In this document: positions 8,144 to 15,840 of the stretch, piece after piece
Numbering within the stretch: position 1 is the stretch's first letter
How the letters are laid out: each line of letters starts with the position of its first letter
Assembly: GCF_000708595.2 (NCBI RefSeq)
Contig: NZ_JARP01000001.1
Span: 1,178,001-1,242,000, forward strand
Direction of reading: 5' to 3'
Length of the DNA stretch: 64,000 nt
Source: Flavobacterium sp. KJJ
GTDB taxonomy: Bacteria; Bacteroidota; Bacteroidia; Flavobacteriales; Flavobacteriaceae
Made by a program: the position numbers and the translations under genes
The notes under the pieces: model-generated
Told to the model about the DNA's origin: nothing
The model's database searches: none
The model's input: only the letters and a program-made list of their open reading frames with translations

Positions 8144-8175
8144 ATCGTAATATTGCAATATAAATATATTACGAT
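8144..8175. promoter_or_regulatory. nested palindromes, probable ArsR operator overlapping the start codon
   Basis: A perfect 10-base inverted repeat, ATCGTAATAT at 8144-8153 and its complement at 8166-8175, brackets a second perfect 12-base palindrome ATATTGCAATAT at 8150-8161. The right arm includes the ATG of the regulator gene at 8174. Dyads of this sort at the start are typical of self-repressing ArsR-family genes. Confidence 0.7.
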
Positions 8176-8506
8176 GGGAGCTACAAAATCAGATTACTTT
8201 ACAGATAATCAAAACGAACTGGGTAACCTAACTAAGGCATTGGGGCATCCTGCACGTATTGCTATAATCGAATATTTATTAAAAGTAAATACTTGTATTT
8301 GTGGCGATATTGTAAACGAACTTCCTCTCTCCCAGCCTACTATTTCCCAGCATTTAAAAGAACTTAAAAATGCCGGATTAATAAAAGGAAGCATTGAAGG
8401 AAATGCAATTTGCTATTGCATCAATGAAGCTGGCTTTGATAAAATTAAAAGTTTTTTCAACCTAGTGACAAATCATATAGAGAAAAGAAACAAAGAATGT
8501 TGTTAA
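8174..8506 (+). CDS. ArsR/SmtB family metalloregulator
   Basis: A 110-residue winged-helix repressor. The ATG at 8174 is used rather than the TTG at 8153, which lies inside the operator dyad. The DNA-binding part is LTKALGHPARIAIIEYLL, then LPLSQPTISQHLKELKNAGLI (about residues 19-70). Cys41 and Cys43 in NTCICGDIVNEL correspond to the alpha3 C-x-C type thiolate site of ArsR, and the protein ends in Cys109-Cys110, so As(III) or a similar thiophilic metal is the likely ligand. It probably represses its own operon through the dyad at 8144-8175. The next gene, a DUF6428 protein, lies 18 bases downstream. No arsC, acr3 or arsB follows in this window, which is unusual. Confidence 0.88.
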   Translation: MGATKSDYFTDNQNELGNLTKALGHPARIAIIEYLLKVNTCICGDIVNELPLSQPTISQHLKELKNAGLIKGSIEGNAICYCINEAGFDKIKSFFNLVTNHIEKRNKECC

Positions 8507-8524
8507 TCAGTAAATCAAATTATT

Positions 8525-8998
8525 ATGAAACTTTCAGAAATAAAAAAAATACTAACTACTCTCGAAACGGTAAATTTTAAATTACCAAACGGAAATTTTG
8601 TTCCAGAACATTTTCATGTAACCGAAGTAGGTTTAATTACAAAAAACTTCATTGATTGTGGCGGGGTTGTCCGTAATGAAACTGTTGTCAACTTTCAGCT
8701 TTGGGATGCAAACGATTTTGAGCACCGTTTAAAACCTCAAAAATTAAATCACATTATTGAACTTTCGGAAAAAATATTAGGGATCGAAGATTTTGAAATT
8801 GAAGTTGAATATCAAGACACTACCATTGGCAAATATGATTTAGGTTTTAATGGAAAAGATTTTGAACTGCTAAATAAACAAACTGCTTGCTTAGCAAAGG
8901 ATCAATGTGGCATACCCTCAGAAAAACCAAAAATGAAGCTGACACAGTTAAATGGAGAAAGTTCAAATTCTTGCACACCTGACGGAGGTTGTTGTTAA
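8525..8998 (+). CDS. DUF6428 family protein with Cys-rich tail
   Basis: A 157-residue soluble protein that I recognise as the DUF6428 family, common next to arsR in flavobacteria. It opens MKLSEIKKILTTLETVNFKL and has VPEHFHVTEVGLITKNFIDC then VRNETVVNFQLWDANDFEHR near residue 30-70. The C-terminus is rich in cysteine: Cys in CLAKDQCGIP and a terminal SCTPDGGCC (Cys150, 156, 157). A free vicinal Cys pair at the end suggests metalloid binding, perhaps a chaperone or scavenger; no activity is known to me. It is co-transcribed with the ArsR gene and ends at a strong terminator. Confidence 0.75.
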   Translation: MKLSEIKKILTTLETVNFKLPNGNFVPEHFHVTEVGLITKNFIDCGGVVRNETVVNFQLWDANDFEHRLKPQKLNHIIELSEKILGIEDFEIEVEYQDTTIGKYDLGFNGKDFELLNKQTACLAKDQCGIPSEKPKMKLTQLNGESSNSCTPDGGCC

Positions 8999-9022
8999 AT
9001 TTTAAAACTGCTAAACATTTAC

Positions 9023-9069
9023 ATTCATAAAAAAAGGTTCAACTTATCGTTGAACCTTTTTTTATGAAT
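9023..9069. terminator. strong bidirectional terminator
   Basis: A perfect 21-base stem (9023-9043 with 9049-9069) with a 5-base loop and A/T tracts inside the outer stem. It separates the convergent DUF6428 and ccsBA genes. Confidence 0.88.
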
Positions 9070-9092
9070 TAATAATTACTTCTAATAATTAT

Positions 9093-12000
9093 CTATTTTT
9101 TTACTTTTTTATTCTTGTAATATTTATGGTATTTAGGATATGTGATTGCTCCAATAACAGAAATTGTTGCCAATGAATACCAAATCCAATTTAGAGAATG
9201 TGCTTCTCCGCTTGCGTATGAATGCAGTCCAACCAAATGGAAATTTACTCCATAATATGTGAATAAAATAGAGATAAACGCGAACATACTCATTAAATTA
9301 AAAAACCATTTTCCGCGTAAAGCTGGCACAAAACGTGCGTGAATTACAAATGCATAAACCATAATAGAGATTAAGGCCCAAGTTTCTTTTGGATCCCAGC
9401 CCCAGTAACGTCCCCAGCTTTCATTCGCCCATTGTCCTCCTAAAAAGTTACCAATAGTTAACATAATTAGACCAATTGTCAATGCCATTTCATTGATATA
9501 GGTAATCTCTTTTATGTTTAATTCCATTTTAGCTCTGTTCTTTTCAGTTGTAAAGAAAATCAACAGCAGTGCAACGAAACCTAAGATCATTCCTAGTGCA
9601 AATGGGCCATAACTTGCTACAATTACAGCAACGTGAATCATTAACCAATAAGAGTTTAAGACAGGCTGTAAATTGGCGATTTCTGGATCAATCCAGTTCA
9701 TGTAGGCAGCCATTAAAATCATTGCTGTAACAAAAGCAGATGATGCTACAGTCAGTTTTGATTTTCTGTCAAAAGCCAATCCAAAGAACATGGTCGCCCA
9801 TGCCACATATATAATTGATTCATAAGCATTACTCCAAGGTGCGTGTCCTGAAATATACCAGCGGGCAATTAATCCTAAAGTATGAAGGGCAAATAAAAAC
9901 CCAACAATAATATGGAATCCATTTACTGTAAAACGAAGCCATTTTTTCTCAAAAAAGATATTTATAATCGTAAAAATCAACATCAAGATTGACGCTGTAA
10001 TATACCAATATGGCAATTTTTTGAAAACGTCATATTTATTATAAGCGATTTCTGCATCAATTTTTTGTTCGCTAGGACGTACTTTGCTTCCAAATTTCTT
10101 TTGAAAACCATTAATGCTTTCAACCAATTGATCAGCTGTATTGAAGTTTTTAGAAATGGAGGCATTATTTAAAGCACTGAAATATAATGGCAGAATTTGC
10201 TTTACATACGTAGAATCCATTCCTTTTAATGCGCCGTGCTCTCTTTCTAAATACGAAACCCATTTATTGTTTGGATCATTCGGAATAGGGAAAATTTTCA
10301 AAATACTGCCACTCAAAGCAGATTCCATTAGATTAACTTTTTTATCCGTTTCGATAAAATCTTTTTCAAACTGATTCGGATTTGCTGCTTTATAAGCTGC
10401 ATCTAAATAAGGAGAAAGTTTATAATTACCGTTAGCATCAAAAAATTGTACAAACGGAGCATGTTTTGCATCTTTTTCTACACCAATAATTTTACGAATA
10501 CTGTCATTCCCTGATCTTAAATAAATAAGCGGAATCTGAATCCAAACCTGAGCGTATTGTGTCATTGACAAAAATACCTGATCAGAATTCATTCCGTTAT
10601 ATGTATCACTCTGACTTACTTTTCTCAACAATTCAGATGAAAAAGTATTAATAGGCTTCATTCTTCCTCCAGCATCTTGAATAATCAAACGTCCAAATTT
10701 TGCTGCATGCGCTTCTGGAGCTTTATAAATCGTTAATAACGAATCTAACTGTCTCTGACTTGGTGCAGCAGTAACGTGATTTGCATGATCATTTGGGTCT
10801 GTCGTGTGATTGTGATCGTGGCCAGGAGTGTGAACGTGAGGTGCTTGAGCAAAACCACTCAAACTGATCATTAATAATAAAATTGTAATCAGTTTTTCTT
10901 TTTTCTTTTTTACATTTTCTAATTTTCTTTTCAAATCAGTAAAACGAGAATCTTTAGTAAACATAATTGCCATTAATCCGAAAAATAACATAAAATACCC
11001 TAAATAAGTTATCGAAGTTCCCCAGAAATCGTGGTTTACAGATAAAACTGTTCCTTTTTCATCCGGATCAAAAGATGATTGAAAAAAACGATATCCTTTA
11101 TGATCTAAAACGTGATTCATATAAATATCTGCATTAAAAGTTTCTGCAGAATCCTGAACGGTAACTTTACTTTCAAAAGCCGAATAGCTTTTTTCTGTTC
11201 CTGGATATTTAGTTGCAATAAAATCGTTCAATTTAATTTTGAAAGGCAAAACGTAAGCCTTGCTTCCGTAGAATAAACTGTATTCTATTTTTCCAATTTT
11301 AACGGTTTGCGGTTCACCAATACTGCCTTTAGAACCTAAAAGTCTTACTTCTTTTTCCTGTCCTTCTGCTTTTACTTTTACAATCAAGGCATCGGTATGC
11401 GATTTCGCTTTAAAATCATTATTAGAATCATAATCAACAATTCCTTTTACAGCAGGATCTGGAAAAACAATTCTAATATCACCTATACTATATAACGAAC
11501 GCATCATTAAAGGCTGGACGTTATCTTTGGTCACGCTTCCTTTAAATTTGTCTGCCATTCGCATGAATTCTCCTTCAAAAGGTGTCTGAATTGTATATTT
11601 TTCTCCTTTTGTATTTATATTAATTGCTCCGTCAGTCTGTTTATTCAAAGCAAATAAAACATTGTGAATGTTTTGAACTTCTCCTTCCTTTAAGAAATGT
11701 TCCTCACGTCCGCCTGCTCCGGCTTCAACTAATTTAAGGTACAAAGTTCCGCTTGGGTCTGGTTTTATAGTTTCTTTAGCACCCATAATATAGTTTACAT
11801 AAGTCACCTCAAAAGGGGTTTCATCAAACTTGCCAGACATACTGAAATTATTATTGGTAACCGGTGACAATAAAAGGTTTTTCTCAAAAACTCTTCGTTT
11901 CATTTCACCTTTATATTCTCCATCTGCAAAAACAGTCAGGAATGTTTTGTCTGAATAAATTTGGTTTTCTGCAGCGCCTTCACGAATGGGCATCATGCCT

Positions 12001-12305
12001 TCATAGCTGATATAACGTGTAATAAAAGCTCCTAAAATGATAAAAACAAAAGCAATATGAAGTAATAAAGTTGCCCATTTTTCTTTTTTATGCAATTGGT
12101 ATCGTTTAATATTTCCGAAGAAATTAAGCATAAAAACAGCCATTATTGCTTCAAACCACCAAGTATTGTAAATTAAAATTCTGGCTGTATCTGTGTTGTA
12201 CTTACTTTCGATAAAAGTTCCAACACCCATTGCGATTGCAAATGTTAAAAAAAGAACGGCCATTAATCGTGTAGAAAACAAAAAAGAGAATATTTTTTTA
12301 TTCAT
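9093..12305 (-). CDS. ccsA: fused cytochrome c biogenesis protein CcsBA (ResB-CcsA)
   Basis: A 1070-residue System II cytochrome c synthase that would carry heme across the membrane and attach it to CxxCH apocytochromes. The N-terminal third is ResB/CcsB-like, with membrane helices near 10-30, 45-62 and 78-98 and a long periplasmic domain ending at a helix near 435-455. A second hydrophobic segment at about 470-487 ends FAQA like a signal peptide and is followed by a His-rich stretch (about 490-510). After another soluble domain come the CcsA helices and the tryptophan-rich WWD heme loop GGQWANESWGRYWGWDPKET at about 956-975. Conserved external histidines are likely in GLHSYASGEAHS. It is a single-gene minus-strand unit. 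Confidence 0.93.
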   Translation of the reverse strand: MNKKIFSFLFSTRLMAVLFLTFAIAMGVGTFIESKYNTDTARILIYNTWWFEAIMAVFMLNFFGNIKRYQLHKKEKWATLLLHIAFVFIILGAFITRYISYEGMMPIREGAAENQIYSDKTFLTVFADGEYKGEMKRRVFEKNLLLSPVTNNNFSMSGKFDETPFEVTYVNYIMGAKETIKPDPSGTLYLKLVEAGAGGREEHFLKEGEVQNIHNVLFALNKQTDGAININTKGEKYTIQTPFEGEFMRMADKFKGSVTKDNVQPLMMRSLYSIGDIRIVFPDPAVKGIVDYDSNNDFKAKSHTDALIVKVKAEGQEKEVRLLGSKGSIGEPQTVKIGKIEYSLFYGSKAYVLPFKIKLNDFIATKYPGTEKSYSAFESKVTVQDSAETFNADIYMNHVLDHKGYRFFQSSFDPDEKGTVLSVNHDFWGTSITYLGYFMLFFGLMAIMFTKDSRFTDLKRKLENVKKKKEKLITILLLMISLSGFAQAPHVHTPGHDHNHTTDPNDHANHVTAAPSQRQLDSLLTIYKAPEAHAAKFGRLIIQDAGGRMKPINTFSSELLRKVSQSDTYNGMNSDQVFLSMTQYAQVWIQIPLIYLRSGNDSIRKIIGVEKDAKHAPFVQFFDANGNYKLSPYLDAAYKAANPNQFEKDFIETDKKVNLMESALSGSILKIFPIPNDPNNKWVSYLEREHGALKGMDSTYVKQILPLYFSALNNASISKNFNTADQLVESINGFQKKFGSKVRPSEQKIDAEIAYNKYDVFKKLPYWYITASILMLIFTIINIFFEKKWLRFTVNGFHIIVGFLFALHTLGLIARWYISGHAPWSNAYESIIYVAWATMFFGLAFDRKSKLTVASSAFVTAMILMAAYMNWIDPEIANLQPVLNSYWLMIHVAVIVASYGPFALGMILGFVALLLIFFTTEKNRAKMELNIKEITYINEMALTIGLIMLTIGNFLGGQWANESWGRYWGWDPKETWALISIMVYAFVIHARFVPALRGKWFFNLMSMFAFISILFTYYGVNFHLVGLHSYASGEAHSLNWIWYSLATISVIGAITYPKYHKYYKNKKVKK

Positions 12306-12469
12306 TTTTGAGGAATTACATTGTATAAAAGTGCCACAAAAGTACTCAAAAATGTTGAGTTCTAATATTTGTGATTTGTTAATTAAAACTAAAAATGACT
12401 TGATTTTAGATGCTAATATAGCGCATCTAGATGTTAATTCTTACAAAGAAATTCTTTGCACCAATTTCT

Positions 12470-12498
12470 TTGAATATTGATATTTTTTTATAGATTTG
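12470..12498 (+). promoter_or_regulatory. Bacteroidetes-type promoter of GH28 gene
   Basis: TTG at 12470-12472, an 18-base spacer and TAGATTTG at 12491-12498 fit TTG-N17-20-TAnnTTTG exactly. Transcription would begin near 12505. Confidence 0.75.
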
Positions 12499-12512
12499 TG
12501 TAATCGATTACA
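12499..12512. promoter_or_regulatory. LacI/GalR-type operator over the GH28 start site
   Basis: TGTAATCGATTACA is a perfect 14-base palindrome with a central CG, the form bound by LacI-family regulators and close to the cre consensus. It begins one base after the -7 element and covers the predicted transcription start, so bound repressor would block initiation. No LacI gene is in the window. Confidence 0.7.
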
Positions 12513-12618
12513 TTATTAATTCTCATTTTAAGATTAGTCATTTTTAAATTATCTTTAAAAAATGGTTTCCCTATTAAGAATTAAGGCTATCTCTAACCAA
12601 ACCTCTAATTATAATTGC

Positions 12619-14307
12619 ATGAAAACTAAACCAATTAATTCATTCTTCTTTGCATTGACAGTTGTTATGACTGGCTTATGTACAGACTCCCTTGCTCAAA
12701 ATTCAAAATCTGACGAAACGTATAAGAATATTGAATTTAAAATGGCAAAAGTCAAGGAGCCTATTATTCCAAAAAATACGGTAAATATTACAGATTTTGG
12801 TGCAGTAAACGGTGGTTATGTTTTAAACACAAAGGCTTTCTCCGATGCCATAGAGGCTGTTTCTAAAAAAGGTGGCGGTAAAGTTATTATTCCGCCTGGA
12901 GTTTGGCTTACAGGCCCAATTATCCTAAAAAGCAATATTGAATTGCATGCTGAAACTGGCTCATTAATAAAATTTTCTCCAGACAAAAGCTTATATCCCA
13001 TTATTGAAACCAGTTTTGAAGGACTAAATACATGGCGCTGCATCTCTCCTATTTATGGCAAAAATCTAGAAAATGTTGCCTTTACTGGAAACGGTGTTTG
13101 GGATGGTTCAGGAGAAGTTTGGAGGCAAGTTAAAAAGAGTAAATTGACAGAAAGCCAATGGAAAAAAATTATTGCTTCAGGCGGTGTTTTAAATGATAAA
13201 AAAGAAAGCTGGTATCCATCTGAGACTTTCATGAAAGCTTCTGTTGGAGCTGATCAAAATGTACGTCTGGATTTAAAAACCAAAGAAGAATTTGAGGCGA
13301 TTCATGATTTCCTGCGTCCGGTAATGGTAAGCATTCAAAACAGTAAAAGAGTGCTTTTTGACGGACCTGTTTTTCAGAATTCTCCAGCCTGGAACATTCA
13401 TCCATTAATGGTCGAAGATTTAATCGTTCGTAATGTTACGGTTCGAAATCCTTGGTATTCTCAAAACGGAGACGGTCTTGACGTTGAATCTTGCAAAAAT
13501 GTGGTAATTGAAAATTCAAGTTTTGATGTTGGTGACGATGCAATTTGTATAAAATCAGGTAAAGATAAAGACGGACGCGATCGCGGTGTTCCGTGCGAAA
13601 ATATTATTGTCAAAAACAATATCGTTTATCACGGACACGGTGGCGTAACAGTTGGAAGCGAGATGTCTGGAGGCGTAAAAAATCTTCATGTATCAAATTG
13701 TACTTTTATGGGAACCGATGTTGGATTGCGTTTTAAAAGTACGCGCGGACGTGGCGGAGTTGTTGAAAATATCTTTATTTCAGATATTTTTATGACTGAT
13801 ATTCCATCACAGGCAATTTCTTTTGATTTGTACTATGGAGGAAAATCTATTGCTGAAACGCTTGCTGAAGGAGGCATTAAAGTGGCCAATAAAATAATGC
13901 CTGTTAACGAAGAAACTCCTCAATTTAAAAATATTTTAATAAAAAATATTACAATTGCCGGCGCTTATCAAGCTGTATTTTTGCAAGGTCTGCCTGAAAT
14001 GAATCTCGAAAATATCGAAATATCAAACCTGACTGCAAAAGCAGAAAACGGTTTTTCTATTATCGACGCAAACGGAATAAAAATCAGCAATGCTAAATTA
14101 GATATTGCAAAACCAACAGTATTTGAAATTTATAATGGTAAAAATATGACTTTCAAAAATATTGAATTCAGTTCGAATTCAGCAAAAGCAATTACAATTG
14201 ATGGTGAGGCAAGTTCGAATATTGAATTTGTTACCGATAAAAAATCAGATTTTTCTAAAAAAACAGTTATTGGAGAAACGGTTCCTAAAGGCACAGTAAA
14301 ATTCTAA
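12619..14307 (+). CDS. secreted glycoside hydrolase family 28 (polygalacturonase-like)
   Basis: A 562-residue exported right-handed beta-helix enzyme that would hydrolyse galacturonan or a related pectin oligomer. The ATG at 12619 is chosen because it gives the signal peptide (MKTKPINSFFFALTVVMTG...DSLAQ); the ATG at 12562 adds 19 residues before it. GH28 motifs are all present: NGDGLDVES near 282, GDDAICIKSG with the Asp pair at about 306-307, GHGGVTVGSE with the His near 339 and RFKS near 371. The first motif has NGDGLD where classic enzymes have NTD, as in exo-acting members. The gene is alone, with its own promoter, operator and terminator, and no SusCD pair is adjacent. Confidence 0.9.
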   Translation: MKTKPINSFFFALTVVMTGLCTDSLAQNSKSDETYKNIEFKMAKVKEPIIPKNTVNITDFGAVNGGYVLNTKAFSDAIEAVSKKGGGKVIIPPGVWLTGPIILKSNIELHAETGSLIKFSPDKSLYPIIETSFEGLNTWRCISPIYGKNLENVAFTGNGVWDGSGEVWRQVKKSKLTESQWKKIIASGGVLNDKKESWYPSETFMKASVGADQNVRLDLKTKEEFEAIHDFLRPVMVSIQNSKRVLFDGPVFQNSPAWNIHPLMVEDLIVRNVTVRNPWYSQNGDGLDVESCKNVVIENSSFDVGDDAICIKSGKDKDGRDRGVPCENIIVKNNIVYHGHGGVTVGSEMSGGVKNLHVSNCTFMGTDVGLRFKSTRGRGGVVENIFISDIFMTDIPSQAISFDLYYGGKSIAETLAEGGIKVANKIMPVNEETPQFKNILIKNITIAGAYQAVFLQGLPEMNLENIEISNLTAKAENGFSIIDANGIKISNAKLDIAKPTVFEIYNGKNMTFKNIEFSSNSAKAITIDGEASSNIEFVTDKKSDFSKKTVIGETVPKGTVKF

Positions 14308-14327
14308 ATAAATCAAAATCAATGCTT

Positions 14328-14371
14328 AAGTCCGCAGTTATAATTACTTTGGTAATTATAACTGCGGACTT
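14328..14371 (+). terminator. terminator after GH28 gene
   Basis: A perfect 20-base stem (14328-14347 with 14352-14371), 4-base loop, ending in a short T stretch. Confidence 0.82.
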
Positions 14372-14472
14372 TTAAATTTTGTTCAAAATATTGAATTTAG
14401 AAGTTATTTTAAACGTAAGACAAACGAATTTAAAGCCATTCGATTTAAAAAAAATAATGCTAATTTTGCGAT

Positions 14473-15234
14473 ATGATTCGAATAACGCTAATTGGTTCCG
14501 GAAATGTTGGGCAGCATTTAATAAAAGCTTTCTCTAAAAGTGAGACTGTCGAAATTGTACAAGTATTTTCTAGAAAAAAGGAAACTTTAGCTTCTTTAAT
14601 TGATTATGACAAAATTGTTGATGATTTTGCAGAATTAAAAGAAGCTGATTTATACATTATAGCAGTTTCTGATAATGCAATTTTAGAAGTTTCTAAACAA
14701 TTGCCTTTTCAAAACCAGCTTGTGGCTCATACTTCTGGCGCTGCTTCTTTAGAAACTTTAGACTTAAAAAACAGAAGAGGCGTTTTTTATCCGCTTCAAA
14801 CTTTCTCTAAAAGCAAAGAGGTTGATTTTTCTACTGTTCCGCTTTGTCTGGAAGCTGAGAATACTTTTGATTTTCGTGTTTTAGAAACTGTTGCAAAAGG
14901 TATTTCCAATGCTGTTTTCCCAATAAATTCAGATCAGCGGAAAGCTTTGCATGTTTCAGCTGTTTTTGTGAACAATTTCACGAATCATTTATATCAAATT
15001 GGTCAGGAAATTTGTGATGAACATCAGGTTCCTTTTGATATTCTAAAACCTTTAATTCAGGAAACCGCTGAAAAAATCAATACGCTTGATCCGATTGATG
15101 CTCAAACAGGCCCGGCAAAACGCAATGACTCAATAACAATTGAATCGCATTTGGATTATCTAACCAATCAAAATCAAAAAAATATCTATAAAACACTAAC
15201 ACAATCTATACAAAATAATGACAAAAAGTTATAA
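14473..15234 (+). CDS. Rossmann-fold and DUF2520 domain protein (putative NAD(P)-binding oxidoreductase)
   Basis: 253 residues. The N-terminus MIRITLIGSGNVGQHLIKAF has the G-x-G-x-x-G dinucleotide loop of a Rossmann fold (residues 8-13), followed by VFSRKKET and IIAVSDNAI like the F420/NADP-dependent oxidoreductase family. Residues about 125-250 match the helical DUF2520 domain (HVSAVFVNNFTNHLYQIG, then TGPAKRNDSITIESHL). The layout recalls pantothenate or glycerol-type dehydrogenases, but no substrate is known. It overlaps the KdsC-like gene by 17 bases, and this neighbourhood (DUF2520, KdsC, UbiA, Maf) is a compact block, suggesting a shared transcript. Confidence 0.85.
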   Translation: MIRITLIGSGNVGQHLIKAFSKSETVEIVQVFSRKKETLASLIDYDKIVDDFAELKEADLYIIAVSDNAILEVSKQLPFQNQLVAHTSGAASLETLDLKNRRGVFYPLQTFSKSKEVDFSTVPLCLEAENTFDFRVLETVAKGISNAVFPINSDQRKALHVSAVFVNNFTNHLYQIGQEICDEHQVPFDILKPLIQETAEKINTLDPIDAQTGPAKRNDSITIESHLDYLTNQNQKNIYKTLTQSIQNNDKKL

Positions 15235-15745
15235 AGAAATAATGAACGACATTACAACATTTGTTTTTGATGTTGATGGCGTACTTACAGACAGTTCCGT
15301 TTTTGTAACCAATGAAGGAGAAATTCTTCGTACAATGAATATCCGTGACGGTTATGCAATGAAAGCAGCTGTTGAGAGCGGTTATAATGTCTGTATTATT
15401 TCTGGAGGAAGCAACGAAGGTGTTCGTGTTCGTCTTCGCAATTTAGGAATCGCCGACATTCATTTAGGAACGCCAGATAAAGTAAAAACTTTTAAAGAAT
15501 ATACTGATACTTACAATATAAACCCAGAACAAGTGTTGTATATGGGCGATGATATTCCGGATTATCATGTAATGAAGTTAGTTGGGTTGCCAACATGCCC
15601 ACAAGATGCAAGTCCAGAAATAAAAAATATTTGCCGCTATATCTCGCACGTGAAGGGCGGAAAAGGTGCTGCGCGCGATGTAATAGAACAAGTAATGAAA
15701 GTACAGGGAAAATGGATGGAATATTTTAATGGAAAACACGATTGA
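15218..15745 (+). CDS. HAD-IIIA phosphatase, KdsC-like
   Basis: A 175-residue cap-less HAD phosphatase. The nucleophile and acid/base aspartates are Asp18 and Asp20 in FVFDVDGVLTDSS; motif II is CIISGGSNEGV; motif IV is MGDDIPDYHVM. Length, the missing cap and the LTDSSVFVTNEGE block fit 3-deoxy-D-manno-octulosonate 8-phosphate phosphatase (KdsC), which supplies Kdo for lipopolysaccharide; such enzymes are tetramers. The reaction remains a family inference because HAD-IIIA relatives act on several sugar phosphates. The start at 15218 overlaps the previous gene by 17 bases, and an ATG at 15242 is a possible alternative. Confidence 0.82.
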   Translation: MTKSYKEIMNDITTFVFDVDGVLTDSSVFVTNEGEILRTMNIRDGYAMKAAVESGYNVCIISGGSNEGVRVRLRNLGIADIHLGTPDKVKTFKEYTDTYNINPEQVLYMGDDIPDYHVMKLVGLPTCPQDASPEIKNICRYISHVKGGKGAARDVIEQVMKVQGKWMEYFNGKHD

Positions 15746-15746
15746 T

Positions 15747-15788
15747 AATTGTGAATTGTGAATTGTGAATTATGAATTGTGAATTATA
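15747..15788. repeat. heptanucleotide tandem repeat (AATTGTG)
   Basis: Six units of seven bases: AATTGTG three times, AATTATG, AATTGTG, AATTATA. It begins at the stop of the KdsC-like gene and lies in the 95-base spacer before the UbiA gene. Such short repeats are common between flavobacterial genes and may vary in copy number. Confidence 0.8.
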
Positions 15789-15840
15789 GAGCAAGACTTT
15801 GAACCTTTGTTGCTATGAACCTTTGAAACTTAAGAAAAAA

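Larger units (their letters stand above)
12306..12618. other. divergent regulatory region of ccsBA and the GH28 gene
   Basis: The 313 bases hold a complete promoter at 12470-12498 and a LacI-type palindrome at 12499-12512 for the GH28 gene, and about 115 bases of GH28 leader. The part next to ccsBA shows no exact promoter match and no small gene that I believe. Confidence 0.5.

Noticed and set aside
12193-12480. A 95-codon plus-strand frame between ccsBA and the GH28 gene
   Set aside because: Its first third is antisense to the ccsBA start, and the rest is AT-rich with no family features; it also runs through the GH28 promoter.
15747-15788. Possible CRISPR array
   Set aside because: The units are seven bases with no spacers. 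No direct repeat of 24-40 bases with regular spacing is seen anywhere in the window.
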